Below, piece by piece: positions 42,632 through 52,246 of a stretch of 64,000 bases of DNA. The notes under the pieces are model-generated. The model had not been told where the DNA came from and did not search any database. It was given only the letters and a program-made list of their open reading frames with translations. The position numbers and the translations under genes were made by a program. This DNA comes from JBEISR01 sp044371425 (GTDB lineage: Bacteria; Planctomycetota; Planctomycetia; Pirellulales; Pirellulaceae), in assembly GCA_044371425.1 (NCBI GenBank), contig JBILTR010000022.1:25593-89592 (forward strand), read 5' to 3'. The stretch's first letter is position 1. Every line of letters begins with the position of its first letter.

Positions 42632-45037
42632 ATGAACGAAAAAAAACTTGCTCTTGAAGAAAAGACACCTGGCGAGCTCTTGGCGCCACTGGTGCTGCTC
42701 CGCCGCAAGATCGCAAGCTACATCACCTGGCAGACATTGGCTGCGATCGGACTCTGGTCGATCTCGCTCTTCTGGCTGCTCGGTTGGCTCGACTACCTAC
42801 CCACACGCTGGGGTGCCAACGAATCGCCTCGCTGGGCAAGGCTTCTGATGCTGATCCTTTTCCTGGGAGGCATCGCCTATCTGACATGGCGACTCGGATG
42901 GAATCGTTGGCGTGTCGCTTGGTCGTTGCCTTCGCTGGCGCTGGCGATTGAAAGACGCTTTCCGTCGCTCGGTAGTCTGCTTAGCACTGCGATCCAGATC
43001 GCAGGAGGTAAGCCGGATCAGGACCCGACCGGATCGGATGCAGCCAAGGTGCGAGAGGATCTGCCATCCGTCGATCCCGCGATTCGGGAAGCGATGCGCC
43101 GCACTACCATCGCTCGAGCCATGGAGGAGGCAAAGCATATCCAAGCCTCGGACGTGCTTCGCTGGGAACCACTCCGTTGGCAGATTACGGCCCTTTCGCT
43201 GATGACCGTCGCCAGCCTCTTCGCCGCCGCTTGGCGTCCCGCCTGGACGAGCCAGTGGATCCAGCGATTCATCGGTCTTGCCAATGTCCCCTGGCCCCGG
43301 CAGGTGCAGATGGCGATGGATGGAATCGAGCTGGAGATTCCCAGATTTTCCAGCGAGACACAGCGCACACGCTACTTGGTCCCATTTCAGGGCACTTCCG
43401 TATCGATCCCCAAAGGGCAGGGCGGAGTCCTCCGGCTCTCGGTGCTTCCCGAATCGAAAAAAACTCCCGACCAATGCATGCTCCGCTACCGACTGGCCGA
43501 TGGCAGTCGCGGCCGCACCATGCTCAAACGGATGCCTCCTCAAACCGGTCAAAGCCAAACCTTCACGCTGGAAGGCCCCCCGGTGCATGCCATCGACGCG
43601 TCGATCGATCTGAGCGCGTTCGCCGGGGACGGACGACTATTGGGCTATCGCGTCGAGGTTCTCGATAGCCTCCTGGTTCAGCAGTTGCTTCTAGAAGTCA
43701 CCTACCCATCCTATCTGCAAAAATCAGGGACCAGTTTCCTCGCCGAAACCCTGCGCTACCAGCCTGGCATGCGGCTGCCTCAAGGAACCAAGGTCGATCT
43801 GGTGGGCACCGCCAATCGCGATCTCGATCGCGTGGAGTTTCTGATCACGGGACGATCTATCGATCCCGCAGGTACCCAGTCAGCCCAGGGAATCGAAGAA
43901 CCGATAGCGAAGATCGAGCAGGTGGTGGGGGAAGGAAACACCTTCCGTATCCCGCTCGGGTCCATCGACCAGACGACGCGAGTCGACCTCAGGCTCTGGA
44001 GTCGCGAAGGGGTTTGCAGTGACCGAGTCCAGCAGTACGTCGTCGCAGCAATCGGCGACGCGGTGCCGCAAGCGGAACTCCAGTTGGATGGGATCGGTAC
44101 GGCCATCACGGAGAATGCCATCCTTCCGATGAAGATCAAGGCGCTCGATGACTACGGGCTGCGCGATCAATGGCTGGAAGTGGTGCAGAATGAAGACCCG
44201 CTCTGGAAAGTCCCCGTCCCTCTCCCTCCCAACGGACAACTCGATCAATCGCTCGATCTCCGCCAGACCGCTCAAGAAGGCTCTTTCCAAGCCAAAGTCG
44301 GCTCCTCGATCACCATGACCCTCGCCGCAGAGGATCACTATGACCTCGTTCCTCAGCAAAGCCATGTCGGACGCGCCACACCAGTGCAGCTGGCGGTGGT
44401 GACCCCCGAAGCCCTCCTGGTGATTTTGGAGCGGCGCGAGTTGGCGATGCGGTCGCGCCTGGAACTGATGCAGGGGGAATTGGAGCAAATGCAGGGAGTG
44501 CTGATCCGCATGCAGAACGCCACCGCTTCACAACCTGCCACCCCACAACCCTCGGACCAACCCGAGGATCAATCCGATCCATCCGCCATGCAATCCCTGC
44601 GACTGCAACAAGCAACCGCTCAAGCCGAAAAATCGTATGCCGAACTGAGTGGAGTCGGGAAGGAAATCCAGGCCATCGCGAAAGAACTCCGCAACAATCG
44701 AGTCGACAGCATCGACCGCCAGCAGAGGCTGGAAGAAAAAATCGGAAAGCCGATCGACGACCTTCTTGCTGGCCCCTTCCAAAGTTTGAACACCGAGCTT
44801 CAGCAGCTGCGCAAAGGTGGAAGCGATGCCTGGATGGCGGCGGGCGCTGCCGATAAGGCGCTGGTGGCTACCGATCAGATCCTTGTCGGCCTGGCCGAAG
44901 TCCTGAAGAACCTGGTCGACATCCAGGACTTCAATGAACTGCTGGAGATGGTGCGGGGCATGGTGGACCAGCAGAAAGAACTTCTGGATGCGACGAAAAA
45001 GGAACAGAAGAAACGGGTGCTGGACCTGTTCAAATAA
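42632..45037 (+). CDS. Large membrane protein, DUF4175-like, with C-terminal coiled coil
   Basis: This 801-residue protein has transmembrane helices at about 30-50 (ITWQTLAAIGLWSISLFWLL), 68-85 (LLMLILFLGGIAYLTW) and 185-200 (ALSLMTVASLFAAAW). A beta-rich periplasmic domain covers ~210-590 (VTYPSYLQKSG, KALDDYGLRDQW). A Gln/Glu-rich coiled coil covers ~600-800 (ELMQGELEQMQGVLIRMQN). The three-helix start, the LLLEVTYPSY element and the LDDYGLRD element resemble DUF4175 proteins that follow MoxR/vWA genes in many bacteria. It is 58 bp downstream of the second vWA gene and is the last gene of the operon; the next gene is convergent. No terminator is obvious. The function is unknown; a scaffold role in the same membrane complex is inferred from synteny. 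Confidence 0.8.
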   Translation: MNEKKLALEEKTPGELLAPLVLLRRKIASYITWQTLAAIGLWSISLFWLLGWLDYLPTRWGANESPRWARLLMLILFLGGIAYLTWRLGWNRWRVAWSLPSLALAIERRFPSLGSLLSTAIQIAGGKPDQDPTGSDAAKVREDLPSVDPAIREAMRRTTIARAMEEAKHIQASDVLRWEPLRWQITALSLMTVASLFAAAWRPAWTSQWIQRFIGLANVPWPRQVQMAMDGIELEIPRFSSETQRTRYLVPFQGTSVSIPKGQGGVLRLSVLPESKKTPDQCMLRYRLADGSRGRTMLKRMPPQTGQSQTFTLEGPPVHAIDASIDLSAFAGDGRLLGYRVEVLDSLLVQQLLLEVTYPSYLQKSGTSFLAETLRYQPGMRLPQGTKVDLVGTANRDLDRVEFLITGRSIDPAGTQSAQGIEEPIAKIEQVVGEGNTFRIPLGSIDQTTRVDLRLWSREGVCSDRVQQYVVAAIGDAVPQAELQLDGIGTAITENAILPMKIKALDDYGLRDQWLEVVQNEDPLWKVPVPLPPNGQLDQSLDLRQTAQEGSFQAKVGSSITMTLAAEDHYDLVPQQSHVGRATPVQLAVVTPEALLVILERRELAMRSRLELMQGELEQMQGVLIRMQNATASQPATPQPSDQPEDQSDPSAMQSLRLQQATAQAEKSYAELSGVGKEIQAIAKELRNNRVDSIDRQQRLEEKIGKPIDDLLAGPFQSLNTELQQLRKGGSDAWMAAGAADKALVATDQILVGLAEVLKNLVDIQDFNELLEMVRGMVDQQKELLDATKKEQKKRVLDLFK

Positions 45038-45378
45038 GCCAGCACGATTTGCTAAGGAAAGCGATCGTCTACCGTTCGTTTTTCTGCAACGCAGTCAATC
45101 AAAATCGCACTGGTAGGCACCTCTATTAGGCATCAGCCAGTCGCACACTTCCGATAAGTGCCTCCGTGCCTCCGTGCGATCCATCAAAGGCAGCGTAGCC
45201 GGCTGGCTGACGTGGCGAAGGAGAGAATGCCACGCCCACCTGGGATGCTTCTCCCTGGCGACTCAATTCACTGCATCAGGCTGGATCGCAAGGGAAGGGT
45301 CGCCGGAGGCGGGTTCCGTATCGTCAGAAATCTTCTCCCTAGCGACAAAACAGCGCGCGCCCGCCGTCGCCATGCCGC
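45038..45378. other. Intergenic region between convergent genes
   Basis: 341 bp with no gene. It contains a short direct repeat (GTGCCTCC twice near 45158-45172) and AGCCGGCT. No clear terminator for either flanking gene is visible. Confidence 0.5.
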
Positions 45379-46179
45379 TCAGGATTCCCGCCGCAATTGC
45401 GGGAGTGGAACATAGTATTTGCAGTACCGCTTGCCATCGGTATAGAGCGTGCCACGCCCATCCTCGACCAGCACGGTGGCTCGCCGAGTGATCCTGTGGA
45501 CGATACCGAAAAGCCGCTTCCCTTCGATGGCGAAGGAGACGCGGGATCCGATCCGGATCTGGTAATGCTGAATCGCTCGTTCGTGCTGCGTCGTCAGCTC
45601 ATGCCGATGCTCCGTGTGGCCGAAGATCGACGAGGTGATCGACTGGAAGCGTTTGGCAGCGCAGTTGCTGTCGATCCAGACCAGCATCTCCAGCAGATGG
45701 ATCAATTCGTGCTCCACCACGCGCTGCATCGCTTCCAAACGCGTCTTGCATGACTTACCACAGACGCGAACCTGTTCGCCCTCTTTTTGGAACGACTGGA
45801 AAAGGAGGGCGGCCGAGAGGGTGATCTCGTAGCGACTGCCGCCGAACTGACCATCTTTGGAAGGAAGGAGCCATCGGGTGGTCTTGCCCCCGGCGCTGGT
45901 CATCCGGCGACTCCACCGAAACTCGATGCCTCCGCGCCGAGCCAGTTCCAGGCATCCGCCATCGAAGAATGCCGCGTCGTAAAGTTCCACCATCCGTCGC
46001 AGGTCGGACGACTGCACCGCCTGGAAGTTCGGCTGCTTCATCGCCGACGACTTGCGCAAGACTTCTTCTCCGATCGCCTGCCGGTTGGCCTCCCAAATCG
46101 ATGTTCCCTTGGCCATCGCCAGCCGGGTCAGATCCAACAGCCTTTGAGGCGTCATCGGTGTCGAAGAAGGTGGAAACAT
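45379..46179 (-). CDS. SprT-like zinc metallopeptidase-type protein
   Basis: This 266-residue protein has a zinc-binding HELIH motif within VVEHELIHLLEMLVW (about residues 153-167) and a downstream FGHTEHRHELTT that may give the third ligand. The spacing and the preceding MVELYDAAFFDGG and SKDGQFGGSRYEITLS segments fit SprT-like domains; SprT/Spartan proteins act on DNA-protein crosslinks in eukaryotes but are uncharacterised in most bacteria. The C-terminal ~70 residues (GSRVSFAIEGKRLFGIVHRI, TDGKRYCKYYVPL) look like a small beta domain. The start at 46179 (MFPPSSTPMTPQR) is preferred because an AGGG-rich stretch precedes it, and a shorter start at 46155 has no site. It is divergent from the orphan exported protein. 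Proteolytic activity is inferred from motif only. Confidence 0.8.
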   Translation of the reverse strand: MFPPSSTPMTPQRLLDLTRLAMAKGTSIWEANRQAIGEEVLRKSSAMKQPNFQAVQSSDLRRMVELYDAAFFDGGCLELARRGGIEFRWSRRMTSAGGKTTRWLLPSKDGQFGGSRYEITLSAALLFQSFQKEGEQVRVCGKSCKTRLEAMQRVVEHELIHLLEMLVWIDSNCAAKRFQSITSSIFGHTEHRHELTTQHERAIQHYQIRIGSRVSFAIEGKRLFGIVHRITRRATVLVEDGRGTLYTDGKRYCKYYVPLPQLRRES

Positions 46180-46415
46180 CGCGCCCAACCCTGGCCAAAC
46201 AACCCAACCACTTTCCAAAGTGGCCTCACTCTTAGTCCCTACCGCATCAATTCTAACGCCTTGCGAGCATCCTTTGTCCCCTCCCCAAAAGCTGACAAAC
46301 AGCGGGTATTGCCGCGAAATGGCGACAAAACAAGAAATCACTCTCGACATTGCAAAACCAGTTAAGAATCACAAACCTCCTAAATTACCCAGCACGAATT
46401 GGGAGGCTGAATCTT
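46180..46415. other. Divergent intergenic region
   Basis: 236 bp upstream of the small ORF at 46416, visibly richer in A and T than most of the window. The GGGAGG at 46401-46406 serves the small ORF. No other gene or clear promoter seen. Confidence 0.5.
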
Positions 46416-46547
46416 ATGAAAAAGAGGAATAATCGCTTCAAGAGTCACAACCCACCCCCACCGATACTCCCCTCATCCCGGTGGAGTGCCCAACGCGAGT
46501 TCGGCTTTTCCCATGGAATAGTCCTTTTCCTTTCAATCATCGCCTAG
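46416..46547 (+). CDS. Small ORF upstream of the 1,180-residue exported protein
   Basis: A 43-residue ORF: basic N-terminus (MKKRNNRFKSHN), a proline run (PPPP), then a hydrophobic C-terminal stretch (GIVLFLSIIA). A good ribosome-binding site (GGGAGG) lies 9 nt before the ATG, and the stop codon is 9 nt before the next gene's ATG, so leader-type translational coupling is possible. The net-positive start and hydrophobic end resemble short membrane peptides. There is no homology I recognise; it may be chance. Confidence 0.35.
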   Translation: MKKRNNRFKSHNPPPPILPSSRWSAQREFGFSHGIVLFLSIIA

Positions 46548-46556
46548 GGGGCCATC

Positions 46557-49500
46557 ATGAAAAGCACCTCCTCGCCAATCGACCTCTTGCAAAAGCTGAT
46601 GATCGGAAGCTGCTTGGCAGCCACGATTTTGCCCGGGCTCGCCACGGCTCAGTCGCCTTTTCTAGAAAAAGTCTTCAAGCCTCTCAAGCGAAACGGCCAC
46701 CCACCAGCAACGCGATCCGATCCGGCGGTGGAAGAGTTAGCCAAAAACCTTGACTGGCTGGAACATCAACTGGAGCAATGGGGAAGTGTTGTCCCCAAGA
46801 CACCGGATATCTGGGGGGATGCGAGGCTGACCAAGTACCGCCGCGAGGTGGAAGAGCAACTTCAAAAGCAGGTGTCAACTTTTGCATTTGGACAGATCAG
46901 CGGAGTCCAGGAAACCCGCGACATCGCTTCCTTGGAAAGCGACCTGAAGATCGGTGCAAATGAAACCACCCCGACGGGAGTGTTCGACCCGATCCCCTTG
47001 AATCTCCCAACCGAGATGCAGGTCACTAACAAGGATGTCCAGGTTGAACAGATAACCCAGCTCGATCAATTGAAGCGATACCTAGATCACTTGAACGAGC
47101 TTCGGAGAATCAACGAAGGGGATGATATCTCCGACACACCAGGATACTCCCTGAATCTAGTGCGGATACCAATCTCCATACTGCCAGGCCAACGAACAAG
47201 AGAGGGCTTCGGGGCAGAAGTGACGCTGAACGTCCAACCGGTATACGACGAACTGCTTTTGGCAAATACGTTTCGGGATCTTGTCATCAACGATGTCATC
47301 GATCAAATCGCTGTACCTGTCACCCAATTCATCAACCAAGACACCAAAAAAGCCCGGCAGGTAGTAAAACTCTTCGATTTAAGCATCAACACCGAGAAGT
47401 ACTTGGAACAAATTCGCGACTTCGTATCGAGACGACCACATCTTTATGATTTAGGACAAGTTCAAGCCATCAAGGATGGCCTAGGCACCTCCACAGGTTT
47501 TCAGTTTTACGAGATTTCCACTGGTAAGATAATATCAATTCCTCGTGACTATTCCGAACTGAAGCAATTCTGTCATGAAATTGCACTGATCGAAGCAGTG
47601 CGGTCCAAACTCAGCGCGGCGGCTATCGAAAAGCAGGAGTTGTTAACTGCGGGCAAGGAAACGATTCAGCGAGGACTGCAAGAACTTTGGGCAGCACCAG
47701 TTGCATCGACTGAGAGTGCATCGCCATTCAAGTTAGGGCCCGACATCGCATCCGCCCTTCAGAGGGTGAGAAACATGCCACAAACGGACCCGGATCTCGC
47801 TCAGCCAGAGAACATTCAAGACATGTCTGTGACTCTTCAGACTGCCTTAACGGAAACGTCGAAAGGTCTTGAGCAAGTGGAGAAAGACCTAAAAGCCTAT
47901 CAAGAAAAGGCGGAAGTCTCCGAGAAAGTGCTGACGTTTGCAGACGAGAATGGATTGATAGACTTCGCTCTCGATCTCAATCGCCTAGCCCTTACCGACC
48001 TGACGGTAACCCCCTCCAATTCGAGACGATCGACGCTGCCTTATCCACCAAGGCATCTGATTCGGAACATCGGATTTGAAGAGATGGCGGCCATCCTGAC
48101 CGACATTTTTACCGCCTTCGAACAAGATGTAATCAATAGAAAAATCGTCCATCTGACTGATGTTCAGTCGTATCTGCGCGATGAACTGACAGCAGCTTAC
48201 GAACTGCTGGCACAAACGGATTTGGCCGATATTTGGCTCGAAGCAGAAGCTTCGCAATCGCGACTGGCACGAGCGGTTAGGCTCCGCGACCACAGCGCAA
48301 TCGATACCGAACGAAACCTGTTTATCTCTCATCTTTCTTCTGATTCGGGCAACGATGCACTGGTGACGAATGAGGGAGCCGTCGTCGAGTTCAAGGATCG
48401 CTTTCAGGTCGAAGATCGATCAACCCGTGCCCTCGCATGGGCGATCTTCATTGAATCGATGTTACTGAATGAGCGATTGAAGGAATCGATACGAAACACC
48501 CTTGGAGACGATCAGTGCGCCGAATCGATGACTTTTTATGGGCCAAGGCCCAGTCCCGAAGCATGCGATCAGTTCAGTCGATACGTTTCGGTGCGATGGC
48601 CTCTTCGGGTCTTTACGGTCGACCCCGTTGTCAGCGAACAGAACATCGACTCGACATCTCAGGTATTTCGCCAATCGCAGTTGCTGGTTGCGGCATCATT
48701 CGCTTCAGGGAAAGTCAATGCCAACTCGGCAACTCGAATGCTGCGAAAAATCCAACGTGACATGGCGACTATCGACCTCAATCGAACCGTTGTCGGATTT
48801 GCTCACGGCGACCAGACCTTCGGTTGGCGTTTTTACCCTCGTTTTCAAGTCGCCCCGGTGGAAGGAAATGCAAAAGTTCTTTTCCGGGACCTAATCGGTG
48901 GCGGGCCGACGGATGAGCAGCTTTTGAGAAGCCGAAAAATTGAGCCAGGGATGAGGGAATGCTTGGCGATCATCGTGATGCCTTCTTTCGTTGGCCGCGC
49001 GACCATCGACAGCCGTAGCAGTTGGTTCCGCCTCGACAGTCCCAAGCATTCGGCACTCTCCCACCAGGAAACGGTCCAGTACAGCCGTTCGATCGAGACG
49101 ATGAAGTATCACGCCCAGGCATGTGTTCGATGCCCAGATCTGTATCGCGATGGCGAAGTCAGCCGCTTGCTGTCTCGCGTGGAACAGCTGAGCAATCAGC
49201 TGCCAGCCCAAACCCTGTCGTTTGCAGTCCCAACAGAAAACAACCTTGGGGGCTTTGAAATTCTCTCCGCCGGTACCGGCGAACTGGCACCCGAGTTGCT
49301 TGGATGGTACGGCGCTCCAGGATACAGCACCGAAAATGGCGCGCACTTCTTCTTGGCTGGCGACAACTTCAGTGTCCATGAGACGTCACTGATTGCAGGG
49401 AATCAGGTGATTCCGTCTACCGCAATTCGCATGCTCAGCCGCCAAATCCTGGAAGTGAGGCTGCCCGCGAACCTGCCGTTCGTGACCGACAATCGGATGA

Positions 49501-50099
49501 ATGACAGCGACGAAGATACTTACGCTGGCTACATCGATCTCCATTTGGCCACTCCGTATGGCGTCAGTGGCCATCTGCTGATTCCGGTTCTCCAGTCGGC
49601 ACCACCACCGCCGCCTGTCGATAACAGTCCTATATTGCAGGACATCTCCCCAGTCGTACATCTCTTCTACGACAAGGACAAAAATGGAGTTTGCAAGATC
49701 GTTCAAATCGCCCCATGCGCCCTACCCATCGCGCAGATCACCACCAACGCAACGGGAGTCCCGGGAGGCGTACCTGCGACCATTACGATGAAAATGGAAA
49801 GCAAGCAGGGCCCGCTGAATCCTGTGACATTTGCACCGATCTCACCAGATCGAGATGCATCCTACAACCTGCAGGGATCGGCGGTGATGGAGGCGGCGGC
49901 GCCGAAGGGATCGCTGTTTAATTCCCTGGAAGTCTATGGCAACTGGCTGCTCGAATGCCCTGATGGAAACTGCGATCATCTGGATGGCAGCCCCGTATCG
50001 ATCAGCTACACCGCAGAGATCGCATTCGGAGAGGCCCCTCCAATCAAGGCCAAAGGAAAATCCCATCTGATCTTGGTTTTCAAGAAAATCACCAAGTAA
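46557..50099 (+). CDS. Large exported protein of unknown function (orphan)
   Basis: This 1,180-residue protein has a signal peptide (LMIGSCLAATILPGLATAQ, cleavage near residue 32). No recognised domain covers residues ~35-900; it has several amphipathic or coiled-coil segments (LEHQLEQWG, LDQLKRYLDHLNELRRI, GLEQVEKDLKAYQEKAEV). Around 929-985 an Ig/IPT-like beta segment occurs (FFLAGDNFSVHETSLIAGNQ), followed by another beta-rich stretch and a Cys-containing end (WLLECPDGNCDHLDG). GGGGG precedes the ATG at 46557. The gene uses more A and T than the genes on either side, and its codons look less GC-biased, which may mean acquisition or relaxed selection. It is a monocistronic plus-strand unit with a strong hairpin downstream. 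Function cannot be assigned. Confidence 0.75.
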   Translation: MKSTSSPIDLLQKLMIGSCLAATILPGLATAQSPFLEKVFKPLKRNGHPPATRSDPAVEELAKNLDWLEHQLEQWGSVVPKTPDIWGDARLTKYRREVEEQLQKQVSTFAFGQISGVQETRDIASLESDLKIGANETTPTGVFDPIPLNLPTEMQVTNKDVQVEQITQLDQLKRYLDHLNELRRINEGDDISDTPGYSLNLVRIPISILPGQRTREGFGAEVTLNVQPVYDELLLANTFRDLVINDVIDQIAVPVTQFINQDTKKARQVVKLFDLSINTEKYLEQIRDFVSRRPHLYDLGQVQAIKDGLGTSTGFQFYEISTGKIISIPRDYSELKQFCHEIALIEAVRSKLSAAAIEKQELLTAGKETIQRGLQELWAAPVASTESASPFKLGPDIASALQRVRNMPQTDPDLAQPENIQDMSVTLQTALTETSKGLEQVEKDLKAYQEKAEVSEKVLTFADENGLIDFALDLNRLALTDLTVTPSNSRRSTLPYPPRHLIRNIGFEEMAAILTDIFTAFEQDVINRKIVHLTDVQSYLRDELTAAYELLAQTDLADIWLEAEASQSRLARAVRLRDHSAIDTERNLFISHLSSDSGNDALVTNEGAVVEFKDRFQVEDRSTRALAWAIFIESMLLNERLKESIRNTLGDDQCAESMTFYGPRPSPEACDQFSRYVSVRWPLRVFTVDPVVSEQNIDSTSQVFRQSQLLVAASFASGKVNANSATRMLRKIQRDMATIDLNRTVVGFAHGDQTFGWRFYPRFQVAPVEGNAKVLFRDLIGGGPTDEQLLRSRKIEPGMRECLAIIVMPSFVGRATIDSRSSWFRLDSPKHSALSHQETVQYSRSIETMKYHAQACVRCPDLYRDGEVSRLLSRVEQLSNQLPAQTLSFAVPTENNLGGFEILSAGTGELAPELLGWYGAPGYSTENGAHFFLAGDNFSVHETSLIAGNQVIPSTAIRMLSRQILEVRLPANLPFVTDNRMNDSDEDTYAGYIDLHLATPYGVSGHLLIPVLQSAPPPPPVDNSPILQDISPVVHLFYDKDKNGVCKIVQIAPCALPIAQITTNATGVPGGVPATITMKMESKQGPLNPVTFAPISPDRDASYNLQGSAVMEAAAPKGSLFNSLEVYGNWLLECPDGNCDHLDGSPVSISYTAEIAFGEAPPIKAKGKSHLILVFKKITK

Positions 50100-50447
50100 G
50101 GGACGCCAGGGAGAGATGGTCAGGCATCCTCTGCGGTCCTTCGATCCAATCCGCAGAGGATGCCGACTTGGCATACACCTGATCCACCCCTTTTTTCTCT
50201 CCCGCCTGCTGTGGCTGTCGACGGCACCAGGCGGTCACCAAGCTATTTCCGCATCCCAAAGCCTCGACCGGCTCCTGTTGCAGCCAGTCTTCCGCTCTTC
50301 TAGGCTAATAGAGGTGCAAGACTTCTTCCGAATCCCAGGATCGAGGGAGACTTGTGCCATCGGTTTGCCAGCGTCCGCTTCCTTACGAGCGGCGTTTCCC
50401 ACCTGAATCACCCCTCTCCCTCTCGTTTCAGCAGAAAGAGAAGTGCC
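50100..50447. other. Intergenic region between the orphan gene and the oxidoreductase gene
   Basis: 348 bp holding the hairpin at 50123-50164 and an AAAGAGAAG ribosome-binding site before 50448. No gene and no clear promoter pair found. Confidence 0.5.
50123..50164 (+). terminator. Strong hairpin after the orphan exported-protein gene
   Basis: A perfect 14-bp stem (GGCATCCTCTGCGG at 50123-50136, CCGCAGAGGATGCC at 50151-50164) has a 14-nt loop, 24 bp after the stop codon. There is no adjacent U-tract (a TTTTTT lies only at about 50190), so it may act as a processing or 3'-end stability structure rather than a classical intrinsic terminator. Confidence 0.5.
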
Positions 50448-51758
50448 ATGAGCCAATCGAACCAGCCACAAGTCTCTTCCCCTCAGGAAAATGTTGGCCC
50501 GTCCCGTCGCAGCTTCCTGCAGCAGTCGGCAGTCGCCGGTGCGGTCGCCTTGCCGCTAGCGATGCGATCGGTCCACGCAGGTGCTGACGACACGATCAAG
50601 GTCGGTCTGATCGGTTGCGGTGGACGCGGTATGGGCGCCGCCTCCAATGCCCTATCCGCCGATCCAGGGACCCGCCTGACCGCCATCGCCGACATGTTCG
50701 AAGACCGTCTGGAGCTGGCAGAAAAAGCGCTCTCTCGCCAACTTGGGGATCGATTCCAGATCGCGGATCGCAAATTCTTCGGTTTCGATGCCTACCAGAA
50801 GGTGATCGATTCGGGGGTCGACGTCGTCCTCCTGACCAGCCCTCCCCATTTCCGGCCCCAGCACCTAGAGGCGGCGATCAAGGCAGGCAAGCACATCTTC
50901 TGCGAGAAACCCATCGCCTGCGATCCGGCCGGTGTCCGCAAGGTTCTCGAACTCTCCAAGCAGGCCGAAGAGAAAAACCTCAACCTCGTCTCGGGGCTCT
51001 GCTGGCGCTACGATCTGGGTGTGAAGGCTACGATCGACAAACTGCTGGATGGAGCCATCGGTGATATCGTCGCCATCCAGGAAAACTACCTCACCGGCAC
51101 CCTATGGCAGCGAGCCCGCCGGGATTCCTGGACCGACATGCACTACCAAATCTACAACTGGCTCTACTTCCGCTGGCTGTCCGGCGACCACATCAACGAG
51201 CAGTTCATCCACTCGCTCGATAAGTCGCTGTGGCTGCATCGCGATGAACCTCCCGCTCGATGCTATGGCATGGGAGGACGCCAGTGCCGCACGGCGGCCG
51301 AATTCGGCGACGTCTACGATCACTTCTACGTCGTCTACGAATGGGCCGATGGCACCAAGACATTTGCTGCGACGCGACAGATGGAAGGCTGCTTCAACGA
51401 GACAGAAGATTACGTGATCGGCACCAAAGGCACCGCCAAGGTGCTGGCGCATGAGATTCAGGGCGCTAATCCCTGGAAGTACAAGTACGAAGGGCCGGGC
51501 AACCAGCCGAACATGTACGATCTGGAGCATGTCGCGCTGTTCAAAGCGATCCGTGATGGCAAGCCGATCAACAACGGCAAGTACATGTCCTACAGCACGA
51601 TGATGGCCATCATGGGACGCGAAGCCTGCTACTCAGGTCAGGCCATCACTTGGGATCAAGCGATGAATTCCAAAATGGATCTCACCCCGCCCGCCTACGA
51701 ATTCGGGCCGGCCCCCGAAGTCAAAGTGCTGCAGCCAGGCTCCTACAAGTTTGCCTGA
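50448..51758 (+). CDS. Tat-exported Gfo/Idh/MocA family oxidoreductase
   Basis: This 436-residue protein has a twin-arginine signal (SRRSFLQQSAVAGAVALPLA, Arg20-Arg21) before the Rossmann fold VGLIGCGGRGMGAASNA (~52-68). The substrate-proximal HIFCEKPIACDPAGV motif (CEKP) and a C-terminal DUF-type beta-sheet follow. Such Tat-exported oxidoreductases of the Gfo/Idh/MocA family are very abundant in planctomycetes and probably act on sugars or inositol-like compounds with pre-loaded NAD(P). Specificity cannot be read here. The start at 50448 has AAAGAGAAG upstream and brings the twin-Arg motif near the N-terminus; longer in-frame ATGs precede no signal. A strong terminator follows. Confidence 0.93.
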   Translation: MSQSNQPQVSSPQENVGPSRRSFLQQSAVAGAVALPLAMRSVHAGADDTIKVGLIGCGGRGMGAASNALSADPGTRLTAIADMFEDRLELAEKALSRQLGDRFQIADRKFFGFDAYQKVIDSGVDVVLLTSPPHFRPQHLEAAIKAGKHIFCEKPIACDPAGVRKVLELSKQAEEKNLNLVSGLCWRYDLGVKATIDKLLDGAIGDIVAIQENYLTGTLWQRARRDSWTDMHYQIYNWLYFRWLSGDHINEQFIHSLDKSLWLHRDEPPARCYGMGGRQCRTAAEFGDVYDHFYVVYEWADGTKTFAATRQMEGCFNETEDYVIGTKGTAKVLAHEIQGANPWKYKYEGPGNQPNMYDLEHVALFKAIRDGKPINNGKYMSYSTMMAIMGREACYSGQAITWDQAMNSKMDLTPPAYEFGPAPEVKVLQPGSYKFA

Positions 51759-51786
51759 CCCTCCCACGGGACTCCAAAAAAAATCG

Positions 51787-51827
51787 AAACCGGCTCACGC
51801 CTCCGCGAACGTGAGCCGGTTTTTTTG
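51787..51827 (+). terminator. Intrinsic terminator of the oxidoreductase gene
   Basis: A perfect 13-bp stem (AAACCGGCTCACG at 51787-51799, CGTGAGCCGGTTT at 51810-51822) is followed by TTTT (an unbroken T-run from 51820). It lies 28 bp after the stop codon. A-rich sequence on the left would let it work in both directions. Confidence 0.92.
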
Positions 51828-52246
51828 TCGCCTGAAGTGCTTGATCCTCCTTGGCTTCGTGGCTCCCTGCGACTCAAGAAGCAACCAACCAGACGGCGCA
51901 CGGAAGTGGTGCAGACGAGCGGGATGGGGCAATCGACTCTTTTCTGGATCCATCTAGGATTCTTGTCGTTGCGGCCACTTCACTGCATCCGCAAAAGGGG
52001 ACTCACGGAAGGCCATCGCATGATCTGGCCGCACGGATAGGCTTCTTCAAATCGCAGCGAAGAGATGCATGCCCTGCGGCAAGCGTCTGGCGGAACCAAC
52101 GTTCCAGACGGTTTCCGCTGCGCCGCAAAAATCGGTTGGCGATGCTGGCCTAGTACCGGCCATGTCGCATGGATTTGAACTCTCCCCACCGCCCCAGAGA
52201 GTGGTCGGATGGACCATTTTTTTCGATGGGGAAGGAAGCGAAGAGC
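51828..52246. other. Intergenic region before a convergent gene
   Basis: About 420 bp with no gene. It contains repeat copy 2 (52180-52215) followed by a run of seven T. Translations of its minus strand are open but show no protein-like features and are not accepted as coding. Confidence 0.5.
52180..52215. repeat. Degenerate intergenic repeat, copy 2
   Basis: Matches 15339-15374 at 29 of 36 positions, same orientation on the plus strand. A weak 5-bp stem (TGGTC/GACCA) inside it is followed by seven T on this strand. Confidence 0.4.
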
